NCBI GenBank assembly: GCA_964451415.1 | Contig: CAYVHU010000001.1 | Location: 236,064-300,063, forward strand | DNA from: CAYVHU01 sp964451415 | GTDB lineage: Bacteria; Pseudomonadota; Alphaproteobacteria; Rhodospirillales; Magnetovibrionaceae | DNA length: 64,000 bases | Reading direction: 5' to 3' | Shown: in pieces, positions 1 through 8,222 of the stretch | How positions within the stretch are numbered: position 1 is the stretch's first letter | Layout: every line of letters starts with the position of its first letter | The notes under the pieces: generated by a model | What the model saw: the letters and a program-made list of their open reading frames with translations, nothing else | What the model was told of the DNA's origin: nothing | The model's database searches: none | Translations under genes and position numbers: made by a program

Positions 1-859
1 CACCCTCGATAAGCGTTTGCGCAAACCCGCTGTCGCCAGGCGTCATCCCAGAGGCGAGCGGATCCGCATAGAGCCTCTTGCCGCCCGCATTCTCATCGCG
101 CACCACCAGACGAACCCTGGGGACGCCCGCACTCGCGGTGGGCGGGGCGAACAACGCGGACAGGCGCACCGCCTGTACGGCAAACCCTTTCAAGCTCGCG
201 CGGCGCGTCAAGACGGTATCGTGGCGTGCGCCATAGGTGTAAACGGGCGCGAACAACAAGACGCCTCCACGCTTCGTCGCGAACTGCGCCAGTTCGACCC
301 GTGCACTGGCAACAACTTTGCCGCTGTCGCGCGCTTGATCCATGGCAATGCGCAAGATCGGGTCGGACCCCAGATCAAAACCCAGAACGACCTCGTTACC
401 GGCAAACGGCTCAATGTAATAAACGGGGTAATAAACATCACGCTTGTCGGCCAGCACCAATGCACCGTCCGGTGCACGTTGAGTGATGGAAAATCCCTTG
501 ATGCCGTCGGCACGTGCCCTGCGTTCGTAATCCGCCCGTTCTTCGCGCGCCACCACCGGCACCCATTCCAACGCCAGAACATCGTCACGTCCCGCACGCA
601 AAGTCGATGCAAACATGGCAAACCCGTCGCGATCCTCTTGAAGGCGGCTGGCAAAAAAGCCCGCCGTGGCGCGCAAGCCCAACAGCTCATTTTCGATCCG
701 CCCGCGCACCAGATCAATGCGCATCATCGCGGCGCGCGACAAGGCATCCCTCGTCGTTTCGCGTTCTTGCTGCGCAACCACGAAGAACACCCCGACCGAG
801 ATCGCCACACCCACGCTACCGGCGATAATCGCAAGGCTATATTTACGTAAAACGTCCAT
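1..859 (-). CDS. CHASE-domain membrane sensor, N-terminal part (runs off window)
   Basis: Reading the complement from an ATG at 859-857 gives 286 codons with no stop before the left edge, so only the N-terminal part is present. Residues about 7-29 form a hydrophobic anchor. The following roughly 200 residues look like an extracytoplasmic CHASE domain, with the typical YYIEPFAGNEVVLGFDLGSD stretch at about 148-167. CHASE domains sense small ligands and usually sit before a histidine kinase, GGDEF or cyclase output; that output lies outside the window, so the enzyme class is unknown. It follows the metallo-hydrolase gene on the same strand after 78 bases. Confidence 0.85.
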   Translation of the reverse strand, partial: MDVLRKYSLAIIAGSVGVAISVGVFFVVAQQERETTRDALSRAAMMRIDLVRGRIENELLGLRATAGFFASRLQEDRDGFAMFASTLRAGRDDVLALEWVPVVAREERADYERRARADGIKGFSITQRAPDGALVLADKRDVYYPVYYIEPFAGNEVVLGFDLGSDPILRIAMDQARDSGKVVASARVELAQFATKRGGVLLFAPVYTYGARHDTVLTRRASLKGFAVQAVRLSALFAPPTASAGVPRVRLVVRDENAGGKRLYADPLASGMTPGDSGFAQTLIEG

Positions 860-937
860 AATCAGCGGCCTGCAATTTTCTTGTCATTTCCCGGACAGGC
901 TATTTATTTTGTATCAATTGTAAAATTCATGCGCCGT

Positions 938-1753
938 TCAGAGCGTCAGGTCCATTCCTTCCTTCGCGGCAAATGCCTTCGGCCACGCCCGCTGCGCCCG
1001 GGCCTCCAGATCCCGAATCTGATCATCGTCGTAATCCGGCGAATAATGAAACATGGCCATGCGCTTGACCCCGGCCATACGGCACAACTTTACACCTTCG
1101 TTCCACGATGAATGGCCCCAGCCTTTTTTACCGGGCAGTTCATCTTCGCTATACGTCGTGTCGTAAATCACCAGATCGGCATCGCGCATATGATGGACCA
1201 ATCCCAGATCCGGATGATCGGGAATATGTTCGGTATCCGTCGCATACACCAAGACCTTGCCCTGCGCCTCGATCCTGTAGGACGTGCATCCCGCCGGATG
1301 GCGCAACATATAGGTCTCGATACGCACCCCGTCGAACAGTTCAAAGGTATCGCCGACGTCAAAGCCTTCGCAAAGCAGATCGGACGGCAGGGATTCGTAT
1401 TGTACGGGATGGAGTTCCGCCATCATGTGACGGCGAATCAAATCTTCGATGCTGAGCGCGCCATAATTTAATGCCGCTTTGATCCGCATCTTGTAACCGG
1501 GACTATAGATGGGTTTGAAGTAATTAAAGCCCGCCGTGTGATCGGCATGAAAATGGCTGAGTAACAGATCAACCTCGCGCACACCGCGTTTGATCAGATC
1601 GTTGCCCAGCCACGGCAGTCCCGTCCCCGCATCAAGAATGATGGTCCTGCCGCTAATTTCGACCTCGACACACGCTGTGTTACCGCCGTATTCCAGATAA
1701 TGCAGATCGGCGCAGGACACACTGCCGCGCACGCCCCAAAATCGAATGCGCAC
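938..1753 (-). CDS. MBL-fold metallohydrolase
   Basis: 271 residues, a complete metallo-beta-lactamase fold protein. The zinc ligand motif HFHADH lies at residues 68-73, preceded by the fold's conserved DAGTGLP turn at 41-47; further metal ligands are expected at the ATDTEH and HSS segments. The N-terminus (MRIRFWGVRGSVSC) and its length match the cytoplasmic subgroup often annotated as cyclic-phosphodiesterase-like or RNase Z-like hydrolases. The substrate cannot be told from the sequence. There is no signal peptide. It reads toward the CHASE sensor gene, and co-transcription is possible but not shown. Confidence 0.85.
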   Translation of the reverse strand: MRIRFWGVRGSVSCADLHYLEYGGNTACVEVEISGRTIILDAGTGLPWLGNDLIKRGVREVDLLLSHFHADHTAGFNYFKPIYSPGYKMRIKAALNYGALSIEDLIRRHMMAELHPVQYESLPSDLLCEGFDVGDTFELFDGVRIETYMLRHPAGCTSYRIEAQGKVLVYATDTEHIPDHPDLGLVHHMRDADLVIYDTTYSEDELPGKKGWGHSSWNEGVKLCRMAGVKRMAMFHYSPDYDDDQIRDLEARAQRAWPKAFAAKEGMDLTL

Positions 1754-1867
1754 TCAATCCTCCTCGTCCTTCCATGCGCCCCGGGCGCGATTCAAAACAT
1801 ATGCCCCAAACCTAAGCAGAGTAAGCTGAGAGGAACACAATCACAAGTCGCAGTACCAAAAGCACTT

Positions 1868-2596
1868 TCAAGGTTTGGTCGTCATGTTTCCCGCCTTGGC
1901 GTGGATTGCCGACAACACCGCCAGCGTGAGCGCGGCAGGCGTGTCGCGGATCGCCAGCGCGCCGTTGAAATCTTGGTCTGCGCTATAAGCGTTGGTGACG
2001 ATCACGCACGGAACATGCGCCGCCGTGCACGCCGCCAGGCCATTATGACTATCTTCCAGGGCCAGCGTATCTTGCGGATCAAGACCCAGCTTTTCCAACA
2101 CCCAGATGTAGACATCCGGTGCGGGCTTCAAAACCGGCACCTGGGCGCCGTCACCGATACAGGCGAACCATTCAAGGACGCCGGCACCCAGGTTCACTTC
2201 CAGAAGCGTTCTGACATTGAGCGGTGTGGTGGTAGTTGCGATGGCGAGAGGAACGCGCCGCGCATGGGCTTCACGAATCAGGGGCGCGATGCCGGGGCGC
2301 AAGGGAACTTGCCCGCTTTTCAACCTTTGCACGAAAAATTCCGTTTTGACGGCATGCAGATTCGCAATCAGGTCCTCAAGATCGTCTCGCGCGAAAACAT
2401 CCCGGTGATAGCCCTCAAGAAAAAAACGAATCCGCTGTTTGCCCCCGGCGACAGATAATAAATCCTTGTAGAGGGCACGGTCCCAATGCCACGCAAAACC
2501 GGCCTTGAAAAACGCATCATTGAACGCTTCACGGTGCGCATCTTCGGTATCGGCCAACGTTCCGTCCACATCGAAGATCAACGCTTTTATTGTCAT
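1868..2596 (-). CDS. HAD-superfamily (CbbY-like) sugar-phosphate phosphatase
   Basis: 242 residues. The HAD motif I DVDGTLADT (residues 9-17) carries the nucleophile Asp9 and acid/base Asp11. A helical cap follows (about 20-90), then motif II at ATTTTP, the motif III lysine at LKPAPD, and motif IV around LEDSHNG. The size and the LKPAPDVY and EDSHNG segments fit the CbbY/CbbZ/GpH/YieH group, whose characterised member CbbY dephosphorylates xylulose 1,5-bisphosphate. No Calvin-cycle gene is in the window, so the true substrate is open. Last gene of a tight five-gene minus-strand run, 3 bases after the YjbQ gene. Confidence 0.85.
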   Translation of the reverse strand: MTIKALIFDVDGTLADTEDAHREAFNDAFFKAGFAWHWDRALYKDLLSVAGGKQRIRFFLEGYHRDVFARDDLEDLIANLHAVKTEFFVQRLKSGQVPLRPGIAPLIREAHARRVPLAIATTTTPLNVRTLLEVNLGAGVLEWFACIGDGAQVPVLKPAPDVYIWVLEKLGLDPQDTLALEDSHNGLAACTAAHVPCVIVTNAYSADQDFNGALAIRDTPAALTLAVLSAIHAKAGNMTTKP

Positions 2597-2599
2597 CTT

Positions 2600-3019
2600 T
2601 TACGATCCCATCACATGCAGTACGACTTCGCGGCGTTGCGTATGCGCACGATGCTCAAACAAATAAAGGCCTTGCCACGTCCCCAAAACGGCCTGAGCGT
2701 CAATCACGGGGAGGCTTAACGATACGTCGGTCAACACACTGCGAATGTGCGCGGGCATGTCGTCCGGGCCTTCCTGGGCATGGCGATAAAGGGAAGGGCC
2801 CTCACGCACCAGGGCCCTGAAGAACGACTGGAGGTCATGCATAACATCCGGATCTGCATTTTCCTGGATCGTCAGGCTGGCCGAAGTGTGCCTGCAAAAC
2901 ACCGTTAAAAGACCCTGCGTCATACCCACCGTGTCCAGCCAGGAGCAAACACCCCCGGTGAATTCGTAAAGTCCCTGCCCCCGGGTGATGATTTCTAAAG
3001 TCGTGGAATCTTGATGCAT
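2600..3019 (-). CDS. YjbQ/UPF0047 family protein
   Basis: 139 residues, the full length of the UPF0047/YjbQ family. Visible family signatures are the internal CRHTSASLTIQENADPDV segment (residues 43-60) and the C-terminal TWQGLYLFEHR segment. Family members fold as a small beta-sandwich, and E. coli YjbQ has weak thiamine-phosphate-synthase activity; the physiological role is not settled. It lies 22 bases after the metallopeptidase gene and 3 bases before the HAD phosphatase gene, so it is almost certainly co-transcribed with both. Confidence 0.9.
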   Translation of the reverse strand: MHQDSTTLEIITRGQGLYEFTGGVCSWLDTVGMTQGLLTVFCRHTSASLTIQENADPDVMHDLQSFFRALVREGPSLYRHAQEGPDDMPAHIRSVLTDVSLSLPVIDAQAVLGTWQGLYLFEHRAHTQRREVVLHVMGS

Positions 3020-3041
3020 GAATGAGTTTGAACCCTAAGCG

Positions 3042-3737
3042 CTATCCATAACGGTGCAAGGTGCGGCCATAGGTGTGCAGCCATGCCTTGGCCTCACCCA
3101 TATGCGGACACAGAATTTCGGTCAAACGCCAGAAATCGGGACCATGATCGCGATGGACGAGGTGGGCGACCTCATGGGCCACCACGTAATCCAGAACGCA
3201 TTCCGGCGCCATGATCAAACGCCAACTGAAATTCAATCGTCCGTTCGCACCGCACGAACCCCAACGCGAACGCGTGTCGCGAACGCTGATACGGCTGACA
3301 CGCCTGGCCACGCGCCCGGCTTTGTCATCAACACGCGGCGCAAGCTGCGCGCGCGCCTGGGCCCGCAGCCAATCGCTCAAACGCCGCGCCACGTGTTCGG
3401 GCCGACCCGTAACGACGATCTCATCGCCATCACGACAAACGCCCCGTCCCGTGGCGACGTGGCGCACCGTCAAGGTCGTTCCCATGAACGGTAGACGGGC
3501 CCCGTCACAAAACACAACCCGCGTCGGACGGCGCGAAAGTTGCAAGGCAATCCACGCGGATTTACGCAACGCCATGTCCACGCCATCTTGAACGGCCGCG
3601 CGCGCGGGAATTGTCACCACCGCCCCATCGGTGTCGTCATCAATGCGTAAGATCAATTTGCGCGCACGCGCATGGCGGCGCACGCGCAGAGGAACAGCAC
3701 GTCCTTCGATTTCCAAAGTGTGGAGCGAATCAGCCAC
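3042..3737 (-). CDS. YgjP-type (M48/DUF45) zinc metallopeptidase
   Basis: 231 residues with a GTG start at 3737-3735. The frame is open further upstream to 3857, but that would overlap the preceding gene by about 95 bases. The GTG has a GGGAGG ribosome-binding site about 10 bases upstream and begins just before the conserved region. The zinc-binding motif HEVAHLVHRDHG (HExxH plus downstream His) sits near the C-terminus, after the conserved RWGSCGANGRLNFSWRL segment of the family. Members resemble the SprT/WLM proteases. The substrate is unknown. It is the middle gene of the phaZ-to-HAD operon. Confidence 0.85.
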   Translation of the reverse strand: MADSLHTLEIEGRAVPLRVRRHARARKLILRIDDDTDGAVVTIPARAAVQDGVDMALRKSAWIALQLSRRPTRVVFCDGARLPFMGTTLTVRHVATGRGVCRDGDEIVVTGRPEHVARRLSDWLRAQARAQLAPRVDDKAGRVARRVSRISVRDTRSRWGSCGANGRLNFSWRLIMAPECVLDYVVAHEVAHLVHRDHGPDFWRLTEILCPHMGEAKAWLHTYGRTLHRYG

Positions 3738-3762
3738 AGGCCCCGGCCTCCCACCTTTCAAG

Positions 3763-4206
3763 CTAACCCAACCACGAAACGACGTGGTCTTCCCACGCGC
3801 CCACGTCCTTTTCCGCCACGCAACGTCCCCGCACCGAAATCCCCGCCGCCACGACACTTTGACGCCGCCCTGAAATCAGCGGGTGCCAGTCGGGCAAATC
3901 CCGGCCTTCAGCCAACAAACGATACGCGCAACTCGACGGCATCCATTTGAGCTCCCCTATATTTTCAGGGTTGAGCGCAACACAATCGAGCACATAACGT
4001 TGCCGCTCGGCATAATTTTTACACCGACAGGTTTCCATATCCAGCAATGTACACGCAACATTGGTATAGCTGATCTCACCGTTCTCGGCATTCTCGAGCT
4101 TTTCCAGACAGCACCGCGCGCATCCATCGCACAGACTTTCCCATTCGTCCCGGGTCAATTCCCGCAGCTTTTTCTTACGCCAGAACTCCATATGCGCAGA
4201 CTTCAT
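3763..4206 (-). CDS. YcgN/UPF0260 cysteine-cluster protein
   Basis: 147 residues matching the UPF0260 family (YcgN), a YkgJ-type zinc/iron-chelating cysteine cluster. The conserved cysteines are CDGCARCC (residues 27-34), CTLLDMETCRC, DCV and the later SSCAYR. The charged N-terminus (EFWRKKKLRELTRDEWESLCDG) is also characteristic. Function is not established for the family. The start at 4206 follows GGGAGG very closely (2-3 bases); a second ATG at 4191 is possible. It begins 18 bases after phaZ. Confidence 0.88.
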   Translation of the reverse strand: MKSAHMEFWRKKKLRELTRDEWESLCDGCARCCLEKLENAENGEISYTNVACTLLDMETCRCKNYAERQRYVLDCVALNPENIGELKWMPSSCAYRLLAEGRDLPDWHPLISGRRQSVVAAGISVRGRCVAEKDVGAWEDHVVSWLG

Positions 4207-4224
4207 CTCCTCCCAAGGAGATCC

Positions 4225-5451
4225 TTACCGATTGGCCTTGATGAAAGCGGCGATTTTAGGCTGGATATCGCCGCGCCATTTGCGTCCGTTGAAAATTCCA
4301 TAGTGGCCAACGTTCTTTTGCAAAATGTGTTCACGTTTATTTTCAGGAATTTGCGAACAAATCTTGTGTGCGGCAACCGTCTGGCCGACACCGGAGATAT
4401 CGTCAAGCTCGCCCTCGACGGTAATCAACGCCACATCCTTGATTGCCGCAGGATCAACGTGCCGTCCCCTGAACTTCAACTGGCCACGGGGCAAATCATG
4501 ATCGTGAAACACGGTCTTGATGGTATCGAGAAAATATTCCGCCGGCAGATCCATCACCGACATGTATTCATCATAAAATCCACGGTGGTGGGCCGCACTG
4601 TCGCCGTCGCCTTTGACCAGATGCCAAAAATGATCCATATGCGCATTGACGTGGCGTTCCATGTTCATGCCCAAAAAACCCTGCAATTGGAGGAACCCGG
4701 GATACACCTTGCGTTTGAAACCGGGATACACGAGCGGCACGGTATGGATGGAATGGCTGCTGAACCACTCCAGGGAATGTTCCTTGGCGAAGGTGTTCAC
4801 CGCCGTCGGGGCTTCACGCGTGTCCACGGGTCCGCCCATCAAAATCATGGTACGCGGTACCGTTTTGGAATCCGCTGACAACAGCGCCACCGCCGCCAGC
4901 ACGGGGACCGAAGGCTGGCACACGGCGATCACATTTGTGTCTTCGCCCAACAGTTCCAGATGACGGACCACCAGGGCAATGTAATCGTCCAGATGAAAGG
5001 GGCCATGGTCCAGAGACACGTCGCGCGCATCCGTCCAGTCGGTGATGTAAACGTCATGCTCCGGCAGCATGGCCTCGACCGTACCGCGCAGCAGTGTCGC
5101 ATAGTGGCCCGAAAGCGGGGCGACGATCAAAACCTTGGGCTGATCGAGATCCGGGATTTCCTTCTTGAAGTGCAAAAGATTGCAAAACGGCTGTTCATCC
5201 ACAATGACTTCGCTAATTGGCACGCAAACACTCTTCCTGCGCCCGTCGCGCGGCTTGATGTCTACGGAATCAAAGCAGAATTCCGGTTTTCCATAACGCC
5301 GGGTCAGACGATCCGCAAGTTCCAATCCGGCGGCGAACGGTCGCATGGCAGAGGCATGACGCCACGGCGCAACAGCCGCGCGCGACGCTGACAGCCAAGC
5401 CCGGTAAGGGCTAAGCGAAAGATGCTGTAACTCGTGTACATAATAGAGCAT
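4225..5451 (-). CDS. phaZ: Intracellular polyhydroxyalkanoate (PHB) depolymerase
   Basis: 408 residues, the usual size of intracellular short-chain PHA depolymerases that degrade native amorphous PHB granules in the cytoplasm. It has an alpha/beta-hydrolase core with VAPLSGHYATLLRGTV at 110-125. The nucleophile elbow reads VCQPSV, so the nucleophile is Cys178 as in Ralstonia PhaZ1, not the serine of secreted depolymerases. The late HILQKNVGHYGIFNGRKW segment supplies the catalytic His. The first gene of the operon; a TTGCACTGCAA palindrome at 5533-5543 lies upstream and may be a PhaR operator. The gene implies that the organism stores PHB. Confidence 0.93.
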   Translation of the reverse strand: MLYYVHELQHLSLSPYRAWLSASRAAVAPWRHASAMRPFAAGLELADRLTRRYGKPEFCFDSVDIKPRDGRRKSVCVPISEVIVDEQPFCNLLHFKKEIPDLDQPKVLIVAPLSGHYATLLRGTVEAMLPEHDVYITDWTDARDVSLDHGPFHLDDYIALVVRHLELLGEDTNVIAVCQPSVPVLAAVALLSADSKTVPRTMILMGGPVDTREAPTAVNTFAKEHSLEWFSSHSIHTVPLVYPGFKRKVYPGFLQLQGFLGMNMERHVNAHMDHFWHLVKGDGDSAAHHRGFYDEYMSVMDLPAEYFLDTIKTVFHDHDLPRGQLKFRGRHVDPAAIKDVALITVEGELDDISGVGQTVAAHKICSQIPENKREHILQKNVGHYGIFNGRKWRGDIQPKIAAFIKANR

Positions 5452-5532
5452 GGGCGCTCACCAACCATTTCTTTCAAAGACCAGATGGGCTCGTATGCTA
5501 TCGCAATACCATTAAAGATTGGTGATCTTTTT

Positions 5533-5543
5533 TTGCACTGCAA
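5533..5543. promoter_or_regulatory. Candidate PhaR operator upstream of phaZ
   Basis: An 11-base palindrome TTGCACTGCAA (TTGCA-N-TGCAA) about 80 bases upstream of the phaZ start. PhaR, the PHB-responsive repressor of alphaproteobacteria, is known to bind TGC-rich palindromes near PHB genes. On the phaZ strand an AT-rich TATAAA lies next to it. Assignment rests on position and sequence alone. Confidence 0.4.
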
Positions 5544-5564
5544 CATTTATATCGAATCAAAGCC

Positions 5565-6956
5565 CTACGAACCATCATAACGATCAATCAAATGGACAAA
5601 CGAACCGAACACACGGCCCGCGATCTGCCCCTTTTTTCCCAGCGACGCGCCTTCGGCGTCGGCGGTTTCAAACAATGCCTCCCCCGGGCCTTCGCCGGTG
5701 ATGCAAGCATAATGAAATTCGTGGCCACGAAATCGCGTGCGGGCCAGACCCAACGGCGTTTCGCCCCGCAGCGTCACGGCGCGATAGCCCAAATGCAACT
5801 TGCGGGTTTCGAACGAAGAGCCTAGCGGCAGCAGGCCCGCCATGGCATGGGTCGTCCCGTCGGCATCGCGCAGGCTTCTGCCTAGCACCATGTAACCACC
5901 GCATTCGCCGTAGACAAACGCGCCGCGCTGCGCGGCGGCACGCACACCGTTCATAAAACGCTCCGCGCTGGCAAGACGGTAAGCATGCAATTCGGGGTAT
6001 CCACCGGGCAGATACACCGCGTCCGCGTCCACCGCCGGAGCCTGATCCTCAAGGGGAGAAAAAAAAGACACCTCCGCACCCTGGGAACGCCACCCCGCCA
6101 GCACCTGCGGATAGGAAAACGCAAAAGCTTCATCGCGCGCAACGGCGATACGCGCACCCAACGGCGGCAGGGGTTTGGCCGCGCCGGCAACACGCCACCC
6201 CCGCGCCAAAGCCATGATCGCGGACACGTCCACATGGCGCGCCATTACCGTGCGAACATGATCAATCATGTCTTCAAGGCTGTCGTATTCGGACGCCTGA
6301 ACAAGGCCCAGATGCCGAGAAGGCATCTGTAAACCACTTTCACGCGGAACCATGCCCAGCACCGGCACCTCCGGCAAGGCACACGCCATGGCGTGGCGGA
6401 TGATGCGTTGATGTTTTGCACTGCCGACGCGGTTGAAAATCACCCCGGCAATGGAAATATCGTTTTGAAAGCGTGCAAACCCCATAACCTGCGCCGCCGC
6501 GGACGCCCCCTGGGCGTGCGCGTCCACGACCAAAACGACCGGCCAGCCGCTGAGGCGTGCGATGTCGGCGCTTGAACCGGTATCCGGTGTCGCACCGTCG
6601 AACAGACCCATGACCCCTTCGCAGACCACCAAAGCGGAAGCGCCGTCTGTATTGTCATCCGCAGCCTCCAACGCGCCGCGCGCTGCGCCGGCCGCCACGG
6701 CGGACATTGTCTCTGCGCGCATGGCCCAAGGATCAAGATTATAACAAGCGCAGCCCGTGGCGCTGGCATGAAAAACCGGATCGATGTAGTCTGGACCCGC
6801 TTTCAAAGCGGCGACGCGCACACCCTGGGCACGCAACACGGCCACCAGCCCCAAGGTTATAACGGTTTTACCGCTTCCCGATGAAGGCGCTGCGACAATC
6901 AAGCCGCGTGCGGTTACCCGGGTATCTGTTTGCGCCAGGCGCTGAATAGCACTCAT
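5565..6956 (-). CDS. cobB: Cobyrinate a,c-diamide synthase
   Basis: 463 residues, full length for CobB/CbiA. The enzyme uses ATP and glutamine to amidate the a and c side chains of the corrin ring. The N-terminal P-loop (APSSGSGKTV, 23-32) belongs to the dethiobiotin-synthetase-like ATPase half. The C-terminal half is a class I glutamine amidotransferase with the nucleophile in YGECGGYMVLG and a late His in GHEFHYA. It is transcribed divergently from cbiD across a 141-base gap. As the pathway inserts cobalt early here, the natural substrate is probably cobalt-containing (CbiA-type). Confidence 0.95.
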   Translation of the reverse strand: MSAIQRLAQTDTRVTARGLIVAAPSSGSGKTVITLGLVAVLRAQGVRVAALKAGPDYIDPVFHASATGCACYNLDPWAMRAETMSAVAAGAARGALEAADDNTDGASALVVCEGVMGLFDGATPDTGSSADIARLSGWPVVLVVDAHAQGASAAAQVMGFARFQNDISIAGVIFNRVGSAKHQRIIRHAMACALPEVPVLGMVPRESGLQMPSRHLGLVQASEYDSLEDMIDHVRTVMARHVDVSAIMALARGWRVAGAAKPLPPLGARIAVARDEAFAFSYPQVLAGWRSQGAEVSFFSPLEDQAPAVDADAVYLPGGYPELHAYRLASAERFMNGVRAAAQRGAFVYGECGGYMVLGRSLRDADGTTHAMAGLLPLGSSFETRKLHLGYRAVTLRGETPLGLARTRFRGHEFHYACITGEGPGEALFETADAEGASLGKKGQIAGRVFGSFVHLIDRYDGS

Positions 6957-6992
6957 GATTCAAGAATTTTCGCCAACCGCGCCTGAGATACA

Positions 6993-7021
6993 ATGAGAAG
7001 ACAATGAGAACACGTATGAGA
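6993..7021. repeat. Three ATGAGA direct repeats between cobB and cbiD
   Basis: ATGAGA occurs at 6993-6998, 7004-7009 and 7016-7021, spaced 11 and 12 bases apart, about one helical turn. The first two lie in longer CAATGAGAA copies. The position in the divergent cobB/cbiD control region makes a protein-binding array possible. No regulator is identified. Confidence 0.4.
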
Positions 7022-7097
7022 ATACGAGCCCGCATGCCACCGGGCAACCCCCATCAAGACCCTTTTCACACTGCGCCGAGGGACTTACAGTGCCGGG

Positions 7098-8222
7098 ATG
7101 AAGACCATCGCCCCCCCTTCTTCTACGCCCCGCAAACCACAAGACCAGCCCTTGCGCAGGGGTTGGACCACCGGCGCGTGCGCCGCCGCCGCCGCCGCCG
7201 CCGCGTGGCGCGCCCTTGAAAGCGGTCATTTCGAGAATACCGTCGCCATCCGTCTACCTCGCGGACAAACGCAGCGCTTTCACCTGAGCACGCAATTGCT
7301 CGGGCCCGACTTCGCGTGCGCCGGGGTGATCAAGGATGCGGGCGACGACCCCGATGTAACCCACGGCCTGGAAATCATCGCCGATGTGCAAAAAGGAGCC
7401 CCGGGGACGGGCGTGACCTTTGCCGCAGGCGAGGGTGTCGGCACGGTAACGCTCGAAGGCCTGCCCCTGGCGGTGAACGAGCCCGCCATCAATCCTGGGC
7501 CTCGTCGTCTGATCGGCGAAGCCATTGATGCGGTGGCGCGTGAACTGGGGCGTAGCAAACCCGGTTTTCCGGACGCGCGCGTCACGATCTCGATCCCCGG
7601 CGGACGAGAGGCCGCCGCAAAAACCATGAACGCGCGTCTCGGCATCGAAGGCGGCTTATCGGTTCTGGGGACCACCGGCATCGTTGTGCCGTTTTCATGC
7701 GCCAGCTGGATCCATGCCATTCAACGCGGGGTGGATGTAGCGCGCGCCCAGAATTTCACCCATGTGTTGGCCGCAACCGGACGCACATCCGAGGCCGCGG
7801 CCAACGCCGAACTGAACCTGCCGGACACGGCCCTCATCGACATGGGAGACTTCGCGGGCGGACTGTTGAAGTATGTGCGCTCTCATCCTCTTGAGCGCCT
7901 TACCATCGCGGGCGGCTTCGCCAAGATTTCCAAGTTGGCGCAAGGGGCCATGGACCTTCATTCCTCGCGCAGCACGATTGATTTCGAGCGCCTGGCGAAA
8001 CTTCTGGAACACGTGGGCGGAGCCCGCGAAACCGTCGCCGGTGTCCACACCGCCAACACCGCCCAGCGGGTACTGGAACTGGCGGGCGAACACGCCCCGG
8101 CACTGGCAGGGCTGGTGGCGCGTCAGGCCCGCGAAGTGGCGCTGGCGACCTTAGCGGGGGGAACGGAGGTCACCGTGTGGGTTTTCGATCGCGCAGCGCA
8201 ACGCATCGGGAGCAGCCGGTGA
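7098..8222 (+). CDS. cbiD: Cobalt-precorrin-5B (C1)-methyltransferase
   Basis: 374 residues, typical of CbiD, which methylates C1 during ring contraction in the cobalt-early route. The N-terminal LRRGWTTGACAAAAAAAAWRA segment is the family signature; a run of GCC codons makes the alanine tract here unusually long. Further conserved parts are the GPRRLIGEAI and LSVLGTTGIVVPFS stretches and the AGGFAKISKLAQGAMDLHS segment. Its stop overlaps the GTG of cobK (GTGA), so the two are translationally coupled. CbiD rather than CobF marks the anaerobic-type pathway. Confidence 0.95.
   Translation: MKTIAPPSSTPRKPQDQPLRRGWTTGACAAAAAAAAWRALESGHFENTVAIRLPRGQTQRFHLSTQLLGPDFACAGVIKDAGDDPDVTHGLEIIADVQKGAPGTGVTFAAGEGVGTVTLEGLPLAVNEPAINPGPRRLIGEAIDAVARELGRSKPGFPDARVTISIPGGREAAAKTMNARLGIEGGLSVLGTTGIVVPFSCASWIHAIQRGVDVARAQNFTHVLAATGRTSEAAANAELNLPDTALIDMGDFAGGLLKYVRSHPLERLTIAGGFAKISKLAQGAMDLHSSRSTIDFERLAKLLEHVGGARETVAGVHTANTAQRVLELAGEHAPALAGLVARQAREVALATLAGGTEVTVWVFDRAAQRIGSSR

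Noticed and set aside
17..850. 277-codon plus-strand frame and overlapping shorter frames
   Set aside because: It is the antisense of the CHASE sensor gene, which has a membrane anchor and a recognisable domain; the plus-strand product is Arg/His-rich with no family resemblance.
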